NCBI GenBank assembly: GCA_947471745.1
Contig: CANJKZ010000170.1
Span: 1,195,001-1,259,000, forward strand
Origin: Closterium sp. Naga37s-1
Lineage: Eukaryota > Streptophyta > Zygnematophyceae > Desmidiales > Closteriaceae
Length of the DNA: 64,000 bases
Reading direction: 5' to 3'
The notes under the pieces were generated by a model. That model saw nothing but the letters and a program-made list of their open reading frames with translations, searched no databases and was not told where the DNA came from. Each line of letters begins with the position of its first letter. Positions within the stretch are counted from its first letter, which is position 1. Below are positions 19,201-30,236 of this stretch, one piece after another. The position numbers and the translations under genes are program-made.

Positions 19201-22200
19201 CCTTTTCTGATTCTGCATCCAGTGCTGAAGTTGCTTCGTCCAAGAGTAGAATCGTGGGGTTGCGAAGGATAGCACGCGCAATCGCAATTCTTTGCTTCTG
19301 CCCGCCCGACATCTGCACGCCCCGCTCGCCCACCTGCGTGTCGTACCCCTCGGGCAGCCCGGAAATAAACCCATGCGCGTTAGCCGCCTTTGCTGCCGCC
19401 TCCACCTCTTCCATCGTCACCCCGTCCTTCCCATACATGATATTCTCCTTGATACTCGTCGCAAACAGCGCCGGCTCCTGGCTCACAAGCCCAATCTGAT
19501 CCCTCAGCCACTTCAGCTGCAGAGAACGAATATCCCGACCGTCCAGATACACCGCACCTGCGAGCGGGTCATAAAACCTCTCCACCAGCGCAACCACCGT
19601 GCTCTTCCCACTCCCAGACGACCCCACGATCGCCACCGTCGTCCCCGCCGCGATCTTCAGCGAGAAATCCTCGAAGATGGCCACATCCTTGCGAGCGGGG
19701 TACGAGAAGCGCACGTTGCGCAGCTCTATGTCGCCATTGACCTTGTCCGGGACCTCCCCCGTGGTGTCGTCCACGTCTATGGCGGACTTGCGCAGGATGG
19801 TCTGGAAGATGGTGTATGCTGCTGCCTGGCCCTTGGCGAACGCTGTCACGTTCGGCATGGCCTGACCCAGAGAGCTGCAGGGAGGGTGCAGGAGGGGGAG
19901 ACGGGGGGGAAGGGACGGGATGGTTAGAGAGGGAGAGAGGGAGAGAGGGAGAGAGGGAGAGAGGGAGAGGGAGAGGGTTACAGAGAGAAGTGGAGGTAGT
20001 AGTAGAGGTGTTCAGGTTAGGGGAGCAGATTGGGTAGGGGAGATAGGAGTGTAGATAGGGTGGGAGGGCACTGACAGGCCGCCAATGAGCACGGAGAACA
20101 TGGTGGTGAGCGCCTTGCCGCCAGTCGCCTTCCCCTCCGCAACAAGCTTCGAGGCGAACCAGAACTGCAGCGCCCACGCGCAGAACATCACGCCAAACAC
20201 GCCGCCCATGCCCATGCCCTTGGACAAACCCCCCTTGATGCCCAGATGCAGCGTCGCCTCCAGCGCGTCCATATACTGCTTGATCGTCTTCTCCTCCGCC
20301 ACAAACGAGTACACCGTGCGGACCTGCCCGATGGCTTGCTCCGCCACGGCGCCCGCTTTCGCATACGCCTCCTGGCCCTTGGAGGTGAGGCCTGTGAGGA
20401 CGATGGCGTAGATGGCGCCGCAGAAGGCGATGAGCGGCACGACGGCGAGGATGACGAGGGTCAGCTGCCAGATGCTGGAGAAGCCGATGATGAATCCCGT
20501 CACGAACGTCGCCATGAAGTGCAAGAAGTTGCCCACCTGCAGACGATTAGTGAGAGAGGGGGGGGAGGGGGTTGCGGGGGTGGGAGAGAGGAAGACTTTT
20601 GAGGCGACTCAAAAGAAGCCGATGATGAACCCCGTCACGAACGCCGCCATCAAGTGCAAGAAGTTGCCCACCTGCCAGGGGGGAGACGGAGGGGGAGGGG
20701 GAGGAGTGGAGTGGGGGCGGAGGATGGGGGAGAGGAAGGAGAGGAAGGGGAGGAAAGGGGGTGGAATTGAGGGAGGGGGGTTAAGTGGGGAAGGAGGGCA
20801 GAGGCAAGGGATGGTTACGTGATGCGGGGGATGGAGAACAGGAAAAATAAGGGGGGAAGGAGGGAAAGCGGACTGGGAGGGAGCAGGGGAGGAGGGGGGA
20901 GAGTGCAGTGAGTGAGGTGAAGTCATTTGCGCATGCCATTTGATCTCGTTGATTTACAGCGACCCTACACGAGTTGAAGACTTCACGATCGGCTTGGCTT
21001 GGCCAAACGTATCGTTTCGTTCCTCGCAGTTCCTTTCCCAATCCGAGGTTCCGGCGGCCCTACACGGGTTGAAGGCTCCAATTTACCTTCTCCCTTACCT
21101 ACCCTCCCAATCCTTCCCATCCCACACGCCCTCCTCCCCTCTCCTGAACCCCGTCCCCTCGCACTCGCTCCGCACCTTCTCGGAAATGGCGTCCTGCACG
21201 AGGAGCACGTCGCCCGAAACGTTGCTGACGATCTGACCGGAGCTGGACTCGGTGTCGAAGAATCCGATCTCCTGCTTCAGAATCGCCGCCAGGTACCGCT
21301 CGCGGATGCGCGCCGATTGCCGCTCGCCCGTGTGCATCCAGCAGGATACCTCTGCATGCGGGGCGCGCGCGGACGGACGACCACAAGGGGGACAACAGGA
21401 AAGGGACGGGAAGGCACGGACGGATGGTTAAAGCTTGGAGGTCGGAGTGAGGGACGAGCGTGGAGGGTTGAGAGGAGTGAGGCGTGCAGGGGAAGGAGTG
21501 CTAAGGGATTTGGGAAAAGAGATCGAAACAGAGGAACGTTCAAGCAAGCTAGAGGGCGGAGAAATGAGATCGAAACATTGCACGAGGGTTGTGGTGAGAG
21601 CGACGAGGCGTGGAGCGAGAGGGATGGGATTATTACGGAACCAGGGAGACGTACCAAGCCAGGCTCCGAACCAGACGATTAGTCCCAGATAGACCAGGTA
21701 TGCCGAGTACTGCAGAATGATAAGACATGGACAAAAAATGTAAGAAAAATGGAGAAAGCAAACACTTGTTAGAAAACGCAATTGACGATGCGACGCAGCA
21801 CATGCTACAACGGACGATTGAACAGAGATACGCAAACGTCCGACAAAGAACGACCAGACCAAACTACGGCTTACCTTGCTGACGCCTGGAATGTCGTTAG
21901 CTCCCATGGAGTCGATGAGCTGTCCGAAAAAGAGGAAGAAGACCGGAAGCGCGCCGCCGTGCACGCACGCTCCGATGGACCCGATCGCGATCAAAAGGTA
22001 GTCCATGGAGTCAGCGTAGGAGAAGAGCTTGTAGAAAGCGACTGAGGGAGGAGGTGGATTCTTCTCGCTCCCTTCTTTAGTGTCCTTGTTGGCTTCGGGT
22101 TGGTCATTTTTTGAGGTAGACTCGCTGTCCTTCCGACCTTCGCCATTTTCTGAAAGAGACATTGAAAGGAGTTAGAAGCAAATAAAGTAAGCGGCGAAGG

Positions 22201-22357
22201 AACAGAGAGGTAATGACAGTAAGTGCCTGCTTGAGTTGGCTAACGCGACGTTGAAGCGAAGCGCGCGCGCTTCGCATATCTCGGTGAAACAAGGGAATTT
22301 TTTTTTACCTTGTAAAGCTCCCTGTAGTGGATCGGTAGGTGCTGGTCCTTCTCCCAT
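16273..22357 (-). CDS. ABCB-type full-size ABC transporter (MDR/P-glycoprotein family)
   Basis: A membrane ATP-driven exporter; plant members move auxin and other small lipophilic compounds, but the substrate here is unknown. Nine minus-strand exons join in phase: 22309-22357, 21875-22149, 21655-21709, 21176-21351, 20076-20536, 18960-19874, 18507-18726, 16972-18261 and 16273-16620. They total 3789 nt, 1262 residues, the normal family length. The order is TMD1-NBD1-TMD2-NBD2. NBD1 has Walker [10 protein letters not shown] (about 423), Q-loop LVSQEPALF, signature MSGGQ, Walker [13 protein letters not shown] and H-loop [13 protein letters not shown]2 has GPSGSGKSS (about 1051), LSGGQ, the same Walker B and H-loop. 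Both sites look competent. The start at 22357 is chosen because exon 1 splices in phase to NGEGRKD; an ATG at 22162 would give a slightly shorter start. The exon 5 donor is the weak form GTCAGT. Confidence 0.95.
20596..20615. repeat. perfect-arm junction palindrome CTTTTGAG-GCGA-CTCAAAAG
   Basis: It sits exactly at the breakpoint between intron sequence and a partial copy of ABCB exon 5. The arms match those at 1103-1122 base for base; only the central four bases differ. Confidence 0.85.
20616..20680 (-). repeat. partial copy of ABCB exon 5 (5' part plus acceptor)
   Basis: The minus strand reads [19 protein letters not shown] behind an AG acceptor. This repeats the first ~55 nt of exon 5 (20482-20536) with three or four changes. 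It lies in intron 4 and stops at the palindrome, so it is a decoy acceptor and not a usable exon. Confidence 0.9.
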
Positions 22358-23645
22358 AGTGACGAGACGTCAGCGCCGCAAAAATCGATAGTGCTGGATA
22401 AAAAAGAGTTGCAAGTGAGACACCAGACTGATAGAAGAAAGCACCGAAGAATTGCACTTGGGTCACAGGACTGGCTGCTTGGCGTTCCAAGCGCAATGCC
22501 CGAACCAAATGGGCTTTAGGAGCTTCTCCTGTGCCGCTTGTTGCGACAGTCTTGAGACACTCGCAGCCTTAAGTGAAGGCAGAGATTTGTACGTAATGGT
22601 GCCTGCCTGCCAACTCCTCTTGCTGCTGCTGAGTCGTGACTCGTGACTGATGACTGTCTGGTGTTCTGTTCTGTACTGTTGGGTTCCACTTGGCGGCCTG
22701 CTGACGCTGAGGCGAGACAAGGTGTGGCGACGACACACAGGTTCCCTGAATCAGACTTGTCGATCGCAGTGGTTCGTGCGAGAGCAGAAGGCCTAACGAT
22801 TGATCTCTCCCCTCCGCTCACCTCACTTTATGCTGCACGGACGATGCAGATCAGTTTGCGACTCTGCGCGAGGGTTGCCGCGGAGTGGCTGATCCCGCAC
22901 CGCACCGCCCACTCAGATGACACTTGGCAGGCAGCGCAGCTGGTTCCACGCGTCACTTGCGAACACCACAGGCGGAGATGTTGGGAGGGCTACAGAACTG
23001 ATTGGTTGGCGGGGACGCTTACCAAAAGGTCCCGCATTCCCTGGCTCGAAGAGGTTCGGGTTCGCTCGAACCAAACAATTGCGGCTTGGGATGGGCTGTC
23101 ATTGGAAGTTTGGAGAAATAGTGACGCCATGCGTTGGCATGGAGGGCGGGCGGAAGTGTCGTCGATCTCGTCCTTGATGTTTTTCCTGCTTGACAGGTAA
23201 GGAAAGGAGTTGAGTAAACCCCTCCCGAAACGTCATGAACGTGCCATATTTGTTTTCTTGGGGTGATCCGAAACGCTTTCCCCCACAAATCAAGCGAAGA
23301 ACACCAAACTCAATCTTCCAAACCCCTGATTTCCCGATCGATGACGTAATTTAAAAACTGACATAGTTTCCTAGAAACTTCAGAAACTGCCTGTCCAGTT
23401 AATGCCACGCCAGCCGAAGCAATTCATTGATGCCTGTATCCTCTGGTCCAATCATCTGATACAGTGAACCAATGTCCATTGGTTCCAGCAATTACGTACA
23501 AACAAGCTTTTTTATTTCCCAATCCTTACAAGGGAGCTCCTACATTCAATCAAACGTCTACAAAATGTTTCTATGATAATAATTAACAAATATTGAGCCA
23601 ATTTAACAACACAACATGAAATCGTGGAAATATCTAAATAGGGTA
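22358..23645. other. intergenic region upstream of ABCB
   Basis: About 1.3 kb between the ABCB start and the Cop1 insertion. It presumably holds the ABCB promoter and 5' leader on the minus strand. The short open frames show no recognisable protein feature, and no reliable promoter element was identified. Confidence 0.5.
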
Positions 23646-23650
23646 ATTCA

Positions 23651-23974
23651 TGTTGGAAACAAGTAATTTAAACGCTTCTGAAGTATCGAAGTATCGACAC
23701 AAAACGGAGCAGATTACAGCGAAGAAACACACGAGTCAACAAAAACAACCGCTGAAGGTTACGTGAAGGTCAAAGGTCGCTGACCTTTGACTTGACGAAA
23801 AGTACAGTGCGACAGCAAGGACACATAACTGACTCGTTACTAGGCAGTTATCCGAGTCGGCACTGTATCGAACCGCAACAGCAAAACAGTTAAAAGTAAA
23901 ACCTTTCATATTCCTTTGTAATCATATAAAAGCCTTGTATTTCCCTGATATTGATCAACTTATATTGTTCTCAC
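23651..23974 (+). repeat. Cop1 5' LTR, truncated
   Basis: It matches 48853-49176 with about twelve substitutions, then stops at TTCTCAC against the LTR of Cop2. Confidence 0.9.
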
Positions 23975-24302
23975 TGTGAGAATAATGAGAGGAATGAATG
24001 AACTAGGAAAGTGTGGAATACAAATATGAAACCTGTACCCCTTAGTGTCTACCCCACTACAGCCTACATAGGCTAGGTCATATATATCTGACACACCCCC
24101 ATAGGCAAAGTGGGGGAGAACTAGGGGTCACAAGACCAGTCAAGCAAAGCAAAGCAAAGCAAGCTCAGGGTGGATCACATCACAACGTCACCACACATTC
24201 CGAGCACAGGTTCAAAGGCCACAAGGCCAGTTCACATGCAGGACTATATATAAAAGGAAAACAAGCAAGTGCAGGTATATATAGATCACAGTACAAGGAA
24301 AG

Positions 24303-27300
24303 TCAAGAGGTAAGCAAGTGTGGCCAAGTAGGCACAAGACCTAGCATAGTACAAAAGCGCTGATGATCACAAGGCTGAAGTGCCTTGGTGAAAATATCAG
24401 CAGTGTTGGCCTCAGAGGCCACGTAAGTAAGACGCAGCTGACCACGCTGCTGCAGCTCACGAGCAAGGAAGTAACGAAGAGCAATGTGCTTCGTTCTGTG
24501 CTCCAGTCTGTGCTCCCGACAGAAGGCCAGCATGGCCTTGTTGTCTACGTAGAGAACTGGAGGAGAACGAGGCGGCTCTCCCAGGTCAGTCAGCAGGTAG
24601 GTGAGCCAGCGTAACTCCTGTGCAGCCATGGCCCCTGCGTAGATCTCAGCCTCACAGCTGGAGCTGAGAACAGAAGACGAGCGGGTAGACCGCCAGGAAA
24701 TAGAGTCGGAACCAAGGCTGAAGGTGTAACCCTGTGACGACCGCTGCGTAGCCAGGTCGTCAACCCAAGACGCGTCTGCGTGACCAGTGAGGACCACTGG
24801 ACTCCGCCCTCCAAGCACGAGCCCCATGCCCGACGTACTGCACAAGTAGCGCAACACCCTCTTCGCTGCAGCCATGTGCTCTGGTCGGTGTCTCCCAGGA
24901 GCAACATAGCATGCCAAGATGCTAAGAGGGTATGCCAGGTCAGGTCGAGTGCAGGTCATCAGGTACATGAGGCAGCCAACAAGCTCTGGGTACGGGCCAC
25001 TCGGCTCTACGGACTCATCCGAAGGCAGAGCTGAGAGCGAGTGGCGAGTAGACAGAGGAGTGGCCTGAGGCGAGGAGTACGTGAAGTCGAAGCGCTGAAG
25101 GACCTGCTGCACCATGTGTGACTCAGTCAGGGTAATGGTGCGCCGTGCTCTGTCCCGGGTGATCTGCAAGCCAAGATAGCTGCGCAGTTCACCCAGGTCT
25201 GTGCACGTGTGTCTCTTCTGCAGCTCCGACTTCACGTGGGCGAGTCCAGTAGTGTCAGCAGTAGCAAAGACCAAGTCGTCGACGTACACGAGGATGTAGA
25301 ACGGCGGCAGCAAAGTGTCGGTGCGCAGAAACAGCGACGGGTCAGCAGTAGAAGGAGCAAACCCAAGAGCTGCAAGCGTAGTCCTCAGTGTGTCGTGCCA
25401 CTCACGGGGCGCCTGGCGGAGACCGTAGACTGGCCGCCGGAGGCTCCACTGGGCACCACGAGGAAACGACCCAGTGAAGCCAGGTGGGCGGCGCAGCCAG
25501 ATCTCCTCGTGCAGACTGCCCTATAGGAAAGCAGTGCTGAAGTCAAGAGAGTGAAGCTCAAAGTCACGCTGAGCAGCGACGTGCAGCAGAACCCGCAGAG
25601 TGGTCATCTTCGGGGTCGGGGAGAAGGTCTGAAAGTAGTCAACTCCCTGCCGCTGACTGAAGCCTCGAGCCACGTAACGCGCCTTGAAGACAGGCGGAGA
25701 ACCCGACGGCCGCTTCACCCTGAAAATCCACATGCCACTGACGATGTTCGCCCCAGGTGGGGGAACCTCGTCAACGTAGGTGCCTGTGGACTTCCAGGAA
25801 GTCATCTCTACATCCATGGCTGACTGCCACTGAGAGGAGTAGGGACCCTCTATCGCCTCTGCGTAAGAGCGCGGGGTCGGGATGTCTGGTGCATCCGGGT
25901 CTCCCTCAGGGGCAAGCAGCATGGACACGAGATGAGGTAAAGCAGCAGCAAGACACTGGAACTCCTCCTGTCTGTCCTCAAGGACGTCCGTGCTAAGAGC
26001 ACACTCACCCCCGACGGACGGAGGACAGACAGACTCAGACTCAGCAACAAGACTAGCGGCGTAGTCTAGACGACAGTGAGCAGCGAAGTCGACAAGCTCA
26101 GCAACTAAGGCAGACGCAGCAGTGGACTCAAAGGAAGGGTCAGTGGCAACAGTGGTCAGGAGACGCGTGACAGTAGGACTGGCAGCACGAAGGGAGTCAG
26201 ACTCCGGGTCAGCAAGAACAGAAAGAGAGGACTCTCGAGGAGACGGCAAAGGGACACGCTGCGGAGCAGTGGAAGGACGCAGTGCCATCTGGTGCGTGCC
26301 CGGGACCGCAGGAGGACGCTGACGTGGAACACGACGACCAGTGCGAGCAGCACGAACAGGTGACGTAGGACGCGACGCAGGCTCACGACTCTCAGTAAGA
26401 CCTCCAGTAGGACCAGCGTAGGGAGAAGGAGCAGGCAGTGGGGAGGCCAGCTGTAACTGTGACTCGGACTGGACAGGCGGTGGACACTCTAAGGAAGGAG
26501 CAGGACTAGAAGAAGGCAGAAGACCAAGAACCTGCTCAAGGAGCGGAACGAAGTACGGCCGCGGCCGCGCAGCGCCTCCAGAACCAGCAGGGACAGCACC
26601 AGCACCCCCAGCGTCAGCTCCAACTCCAGCAGCACCACCAGCACCAGCAGCACCTCCAGCAGCTCCAGTAGCGCCATCTCCAGCACCCACAGGAGCACCA
26701 GCTCCAGCAGCACCTCCAGCTCCAGTACCTCCAGCAGCTCCAGCTCCAGCAGGACCACCGGAAGACGCAGCAGCTCCGGCTCTAGTACCTCCAGTAGCAC
26801 CTACTCCAGCAGCACCGCCAGCTCCAGCTCCGCCAGCAGCTCCAGCACCAGTAGCACCACCAGGCCCAGCAGCTCAAGTACCTCCAGTGCGAGCACCTCC
26901 GGGACCCGTGGCTCCAGCACCCCCAGCAGCAGTAGAACCTCCAGCACCGGCAGCACCTCCAGCTCCAGCAGCACGGCTCCAGCACCGAGCAAACCACTTG
27001 CACAGCTCCTGTGGAGAGGGTAGCTCCCGCCGGGAAGAAGAACCCGAAGGACCTCCAGGCCCAGCACCGTCAGGCTCCGCACCCCCACTCTCAGCAACCA
27101 TAAGGCTCAGCACCCCCAGACTCAGCACCCCCAGACCCAGCACCCCCAAGCTCCGTACGCTCAGGCTCAGCACCCCCAGACCCGACACCCGCAGGCTCAG
27201 CACCCCTAGCAGCACAAGAGTCAATAGCTACCTCGACAGGCTTGACTGCGTCTACCTAGGACACACCTGAGGGGGCAGGACCCTGAGGGGGGAGGGAGTC

Positions 27301-28898
27301 TACCGGGGGGGGACCGGGCGCGAGGAAGAGCGGCGGGGGGGGAGGGGGGCAGCGCGGTAGGGGAAGAGACGGTAGTACGGAACCGACTCATCAAACGTGA
27401 CGTCCTGGGAGGACAGAACACGACGCGAGGTGGGGTGGTAAAACTTCCAACCAGGCGCGTCAGGGGGGAAGCCAAGGAAGACGCAAGGAACAGCACGGGA
27501 GGATAGCTTGTCCGCAGACAAGTCACGGACGAAAGCTCGAGATCCCCAGACACGGAACGCAGACGCATCGCCAACCTTCCCCGTCCACCGCAGAGTAGGG
27601 GAGGTCTCCGGCATCAAGACACGGGGCTGAAGGTTGATCTGATGCGCCGCGTACTGAACCGCGAACGGCCACAGAAAATGGGGAGCAGCCGCATGGATCA
27701 TGGACGTATGAGCGACGTCCATGACCATGCCAATGCGGCGCTCAGCAATCCCATTTTGCTGTGGAGAGGCCGGAAGCGTGAACGTCTGGCGGATGCCCTC
27801 CGCACGACAGAAGGCTCGCAGAAGGTCGGAGGAAAACTCTCCACCTCTGTCGGAGTGCAGACGCAGAACAGGAAAGTCCGAGCCGAAACTCTCTCTGAGC
27901 TGGAGACGGGCAGCGCGGATCCAGTCGATCAACACCTCAGTAACCTCACCCTTGCGGCGCAAGGGGAAGACTGCGGTGTAACGCAAGTATTCGTCAACCA
28001 CCAGCAGGAAGTAACGCTCGTGACCCTGTCCACGGACGCGGGCTGGGCCCCACACGTCCATGTGGAGAGTCTACAGGGGAGCCTCTGCCGGAGGAAACTT
28101 TGAGGAGTGAGGAGCGGCGCGCTGCCGCCCCTCGAGGCAGGGAACGCAGGTAGGGGCAGGCCCCGGGGGAAGGGGAGGGAGGGACCAGGGGAGACCAGAG
28201 ACAAGGACACGGGAGGCCATGCCTCGGAGACGAGGCAGGGAGGTGTGACCAAGGCGGTGGTGCCAGAGGAGAGTCTGGTGAGACAGGAGACGACACGAGC
28301 AGAGGGCAGACTCAGGACCAGACCTGGACGCTGCAGCAAACACTTGACCCAACGCAGCTACCTGGCCAGACGCAGGAACCGGAGGAGACTCGGTAGTCAG
28401 TGTGTACAGGCTCGACCCCTGCTGACGGGTAAACGTGGCCAAGTGTCGGCCCGTCCGAGCACACGTGCAGTGGGTCACTCGCTGACTTGCAGGAGTGAAC
28501 TGGTCAACCCCCCCATCCTGTAGGTCAGCACCACTCACCAAGTTCGTAGAGAACGAGGGGAGGTAAAGACCCGACAGGGAGCCAGAAGGGGCCGCCGAAC
28601 ACGGTAGGACAGTGGAGTAGTGGGCAAGGACAGGACCCCCAGAGGGGTCTGCCAGGGAGACTGCAACCGGCCGACTGAGCGGCGTGAGTGTGGTGCGGTC
28701 TCGAAAGAAGGAGCGAGAAGCAGCCGAGTCGAGGGTGAAGGTGTGCAAAACCTGAGCCGACGCGGTACCTGAGAGAGCAGACTCACCAGCACCTGAAGCA
28801 GCAGACTCACAAGCACCTAGAGCAGCGGCCTCAATGCCCGGGTCAGGCAGAACATACAGGTAACAGTCACCCTCAGCACTAGTAGACACAACATACAT
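24303..28898 (-). pseudogene. Cop2 protease-integrase-RT-RNase H polyprotein, two TAG stops
   Basis: From the 5' side: the protease has DSAAS where Cop3 and Cop6 have DSGAS, so the catalytic motif is altered. The gag-pre-integrase region has HHRLGH. The integrase core (27300-28061) starts MDVWGPARVRG and has the HSDRGGEF and QQNGIAERR motifs. A serine/alanine/glycine-rich linker follows, then RT (25521-26690 and on to 24303) with YVDD and RNase H ending DIFTKALQPCDHQRF. In-frame TAG codons at about 28068 and 25525 replace glutamine codons seen in the related elements. The linker frame around 26690-27300 is also broken. Not expected to be functional. Confidence 0.88.
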
Positions 28899-29070
28899 GG
28901 CAGCCAGAATAGCATCATAGTCAAGATCAAAGATAGCTACACCCGACTTGAGCAGATCACCCCAGCGAGGGATCTCAGTGGCGTGAGGGAACTGGAGACG
29001 CCAGGCGTCCGTCAGGCGGCCAAAGCAGCGCAGGGTGGCGTGCGGCCCGCCGCACGGCTCCCCAGTGCGG

Positions 29071-29830
29071 TCACCTGTACACAGGACGTAGGTACAGGGA
29101 CCAGCACCCCCAGGCCGCTGGCGTGCAGCGTACTGTTACGATAAGAACCTCCCCTCTAAACAGCTCCACCCCGACCGTCACCACTGCCGCCGCCACCATC
29201 CCCACTGCCGCCACCACCGCCACTCCCACCCCCACGGCTGCCACTACCGCCGCCACCGAAGCCCCCACTCCTGCCACCACTCCCACCGCTGCCACCACTT
29301 CCGCCACGTCCACCGCCTCCACTGCCTCCACCACCACCACCCCGGCTGCCACCGCCACCACTCTTGCCACCCTAGCCCTTGCTGCTGCAGCGCTTCCCAC
29401 TAAGAGCAGAAGCAGCCCCGACATCCTCAGCACCAAGGTAACGAGAGCCGCAATGGCAGGGGAAGAGTAACGAGCGATTACAGCGTCGTACAGGGCTTTG
29501 GCAGTCTTGTGCTGGCCAAAGTGAGCGTGTTCGGCTAACGGCAGGTGGTTGCGAACGGTTAAGTGAGCAGCAGCGTCACGGGTAAGCCACTGTGAGCGAG
29601 TCGCACTGTGAGCGAGTCGCACTGTGAGCTGTGGCGGGAGGGGCGAGAGAGGCTCCAAACATGTGGTCAAACAACGAAACGCTGTCTCTAGAATCGCTCA
29701 ATAGGTACAGATGTAAGTAGTCGAGCCACGTATCAAACTGGATCGGACGGCCCTCATGATCGAAGGGTGGCGGGAAGTCATAGCGGGCAGAGAAGGGTGG
29801 CGTGCGACCAGCAGGGCGGCACGCAGGCAC
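29071..29830 (-). pseudogene. Cop2 gag, frameshifted and internally deleted
   Basis: The N-terminus (MPACRPAGRTPPFSARYDF) leads into a copia gag core (FDTWLDYLHLYLLSD, then HFGQHKTAKALYDAV). The middle of the capsid region seen in Cop4 and Cop6 is missing. A glycine-rich region in another frame leads to a Cys/His cluster (CTYVLCTGDRTGEPC..H..C) near 29040-29110. Confidence 0.75.
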
Positions 29831-29889
29831 GGTGGCGCGCGAGCACTAGAGCACTAGAGCACTAGAGGAGTGCGCAGGGAAGGGCAGGG

Positions 29890-30020
29890 TGTTACGATAA
29901 GAATGAATTGATAGAAAATGTGAAGTACAACCCTAGATGTAGCAAACCCTAATCATGCAAGTAAGTAGAAATGTAACACCTAGACTAACCTAAACAACAC
30001 ATATAAAATATATGTTGACA
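29890..30020 (-). repeat. Cop3 3' LTR
   Basis: 131 bp, TG...CA ends, bordered internally by CACCCCCATAG (complement of the polypurine tract). Confidence 0.9.
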
Positions 30021-30236
30021 CACCCCCATAGTCTAGGTGACGGAAGTCCTGTAGAAACAACAAGAGCAAGCAACAGTCACAAGACCAGTCTACAAGAACA
30101 AGACAAATCTCAGGGTGGAGCTCAAAGTCACCACACACTCCGAGAGCAAGCAAGGGGCCACAAGGCCAGTCCACATGCAGGTATATAGCAAATATAAAGA
30201 GATGCAAGAGTACAAGACATGCAGGACAAGGCATCT

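Larger units (their letters stand above)
23975..29889 (-). mobile_element. Cop2: Copia retrotransposon lacking its 5' LTR
   Basis: The 3' LTR is 23975-24093 (119 bp), with the polypurine tract (minus-strand CTATGGGGGTG) directly inside it. Pol, protease and gag follow on the minus strand up to about 29830. The expected 5' LTR and primer site are absent: the leader stops at 29889 where the Cop3 3' LTR begins, and no target duplication is found. Pol is very similar to Cop6. Confidence 0.88.

Noticed and set aside
20955-21080. Direct repeat of about 20 bp (CCTACACG-GTTGAAG-CT) in ABCB intron 4 as another palindrome-linked duplication
   Set aside because: The repeat is present at about 20962 and 21058, but no CTTTTGAG/CTCAAAAG motif lies between the copies and no exon is involved.
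22643-23200. 185-codon open frame upstream of ABCB as a gene
   Set aside because: No recognisable domain, ordinary composition for non-coding DNA, overlapped by equally long frames on the other strand.
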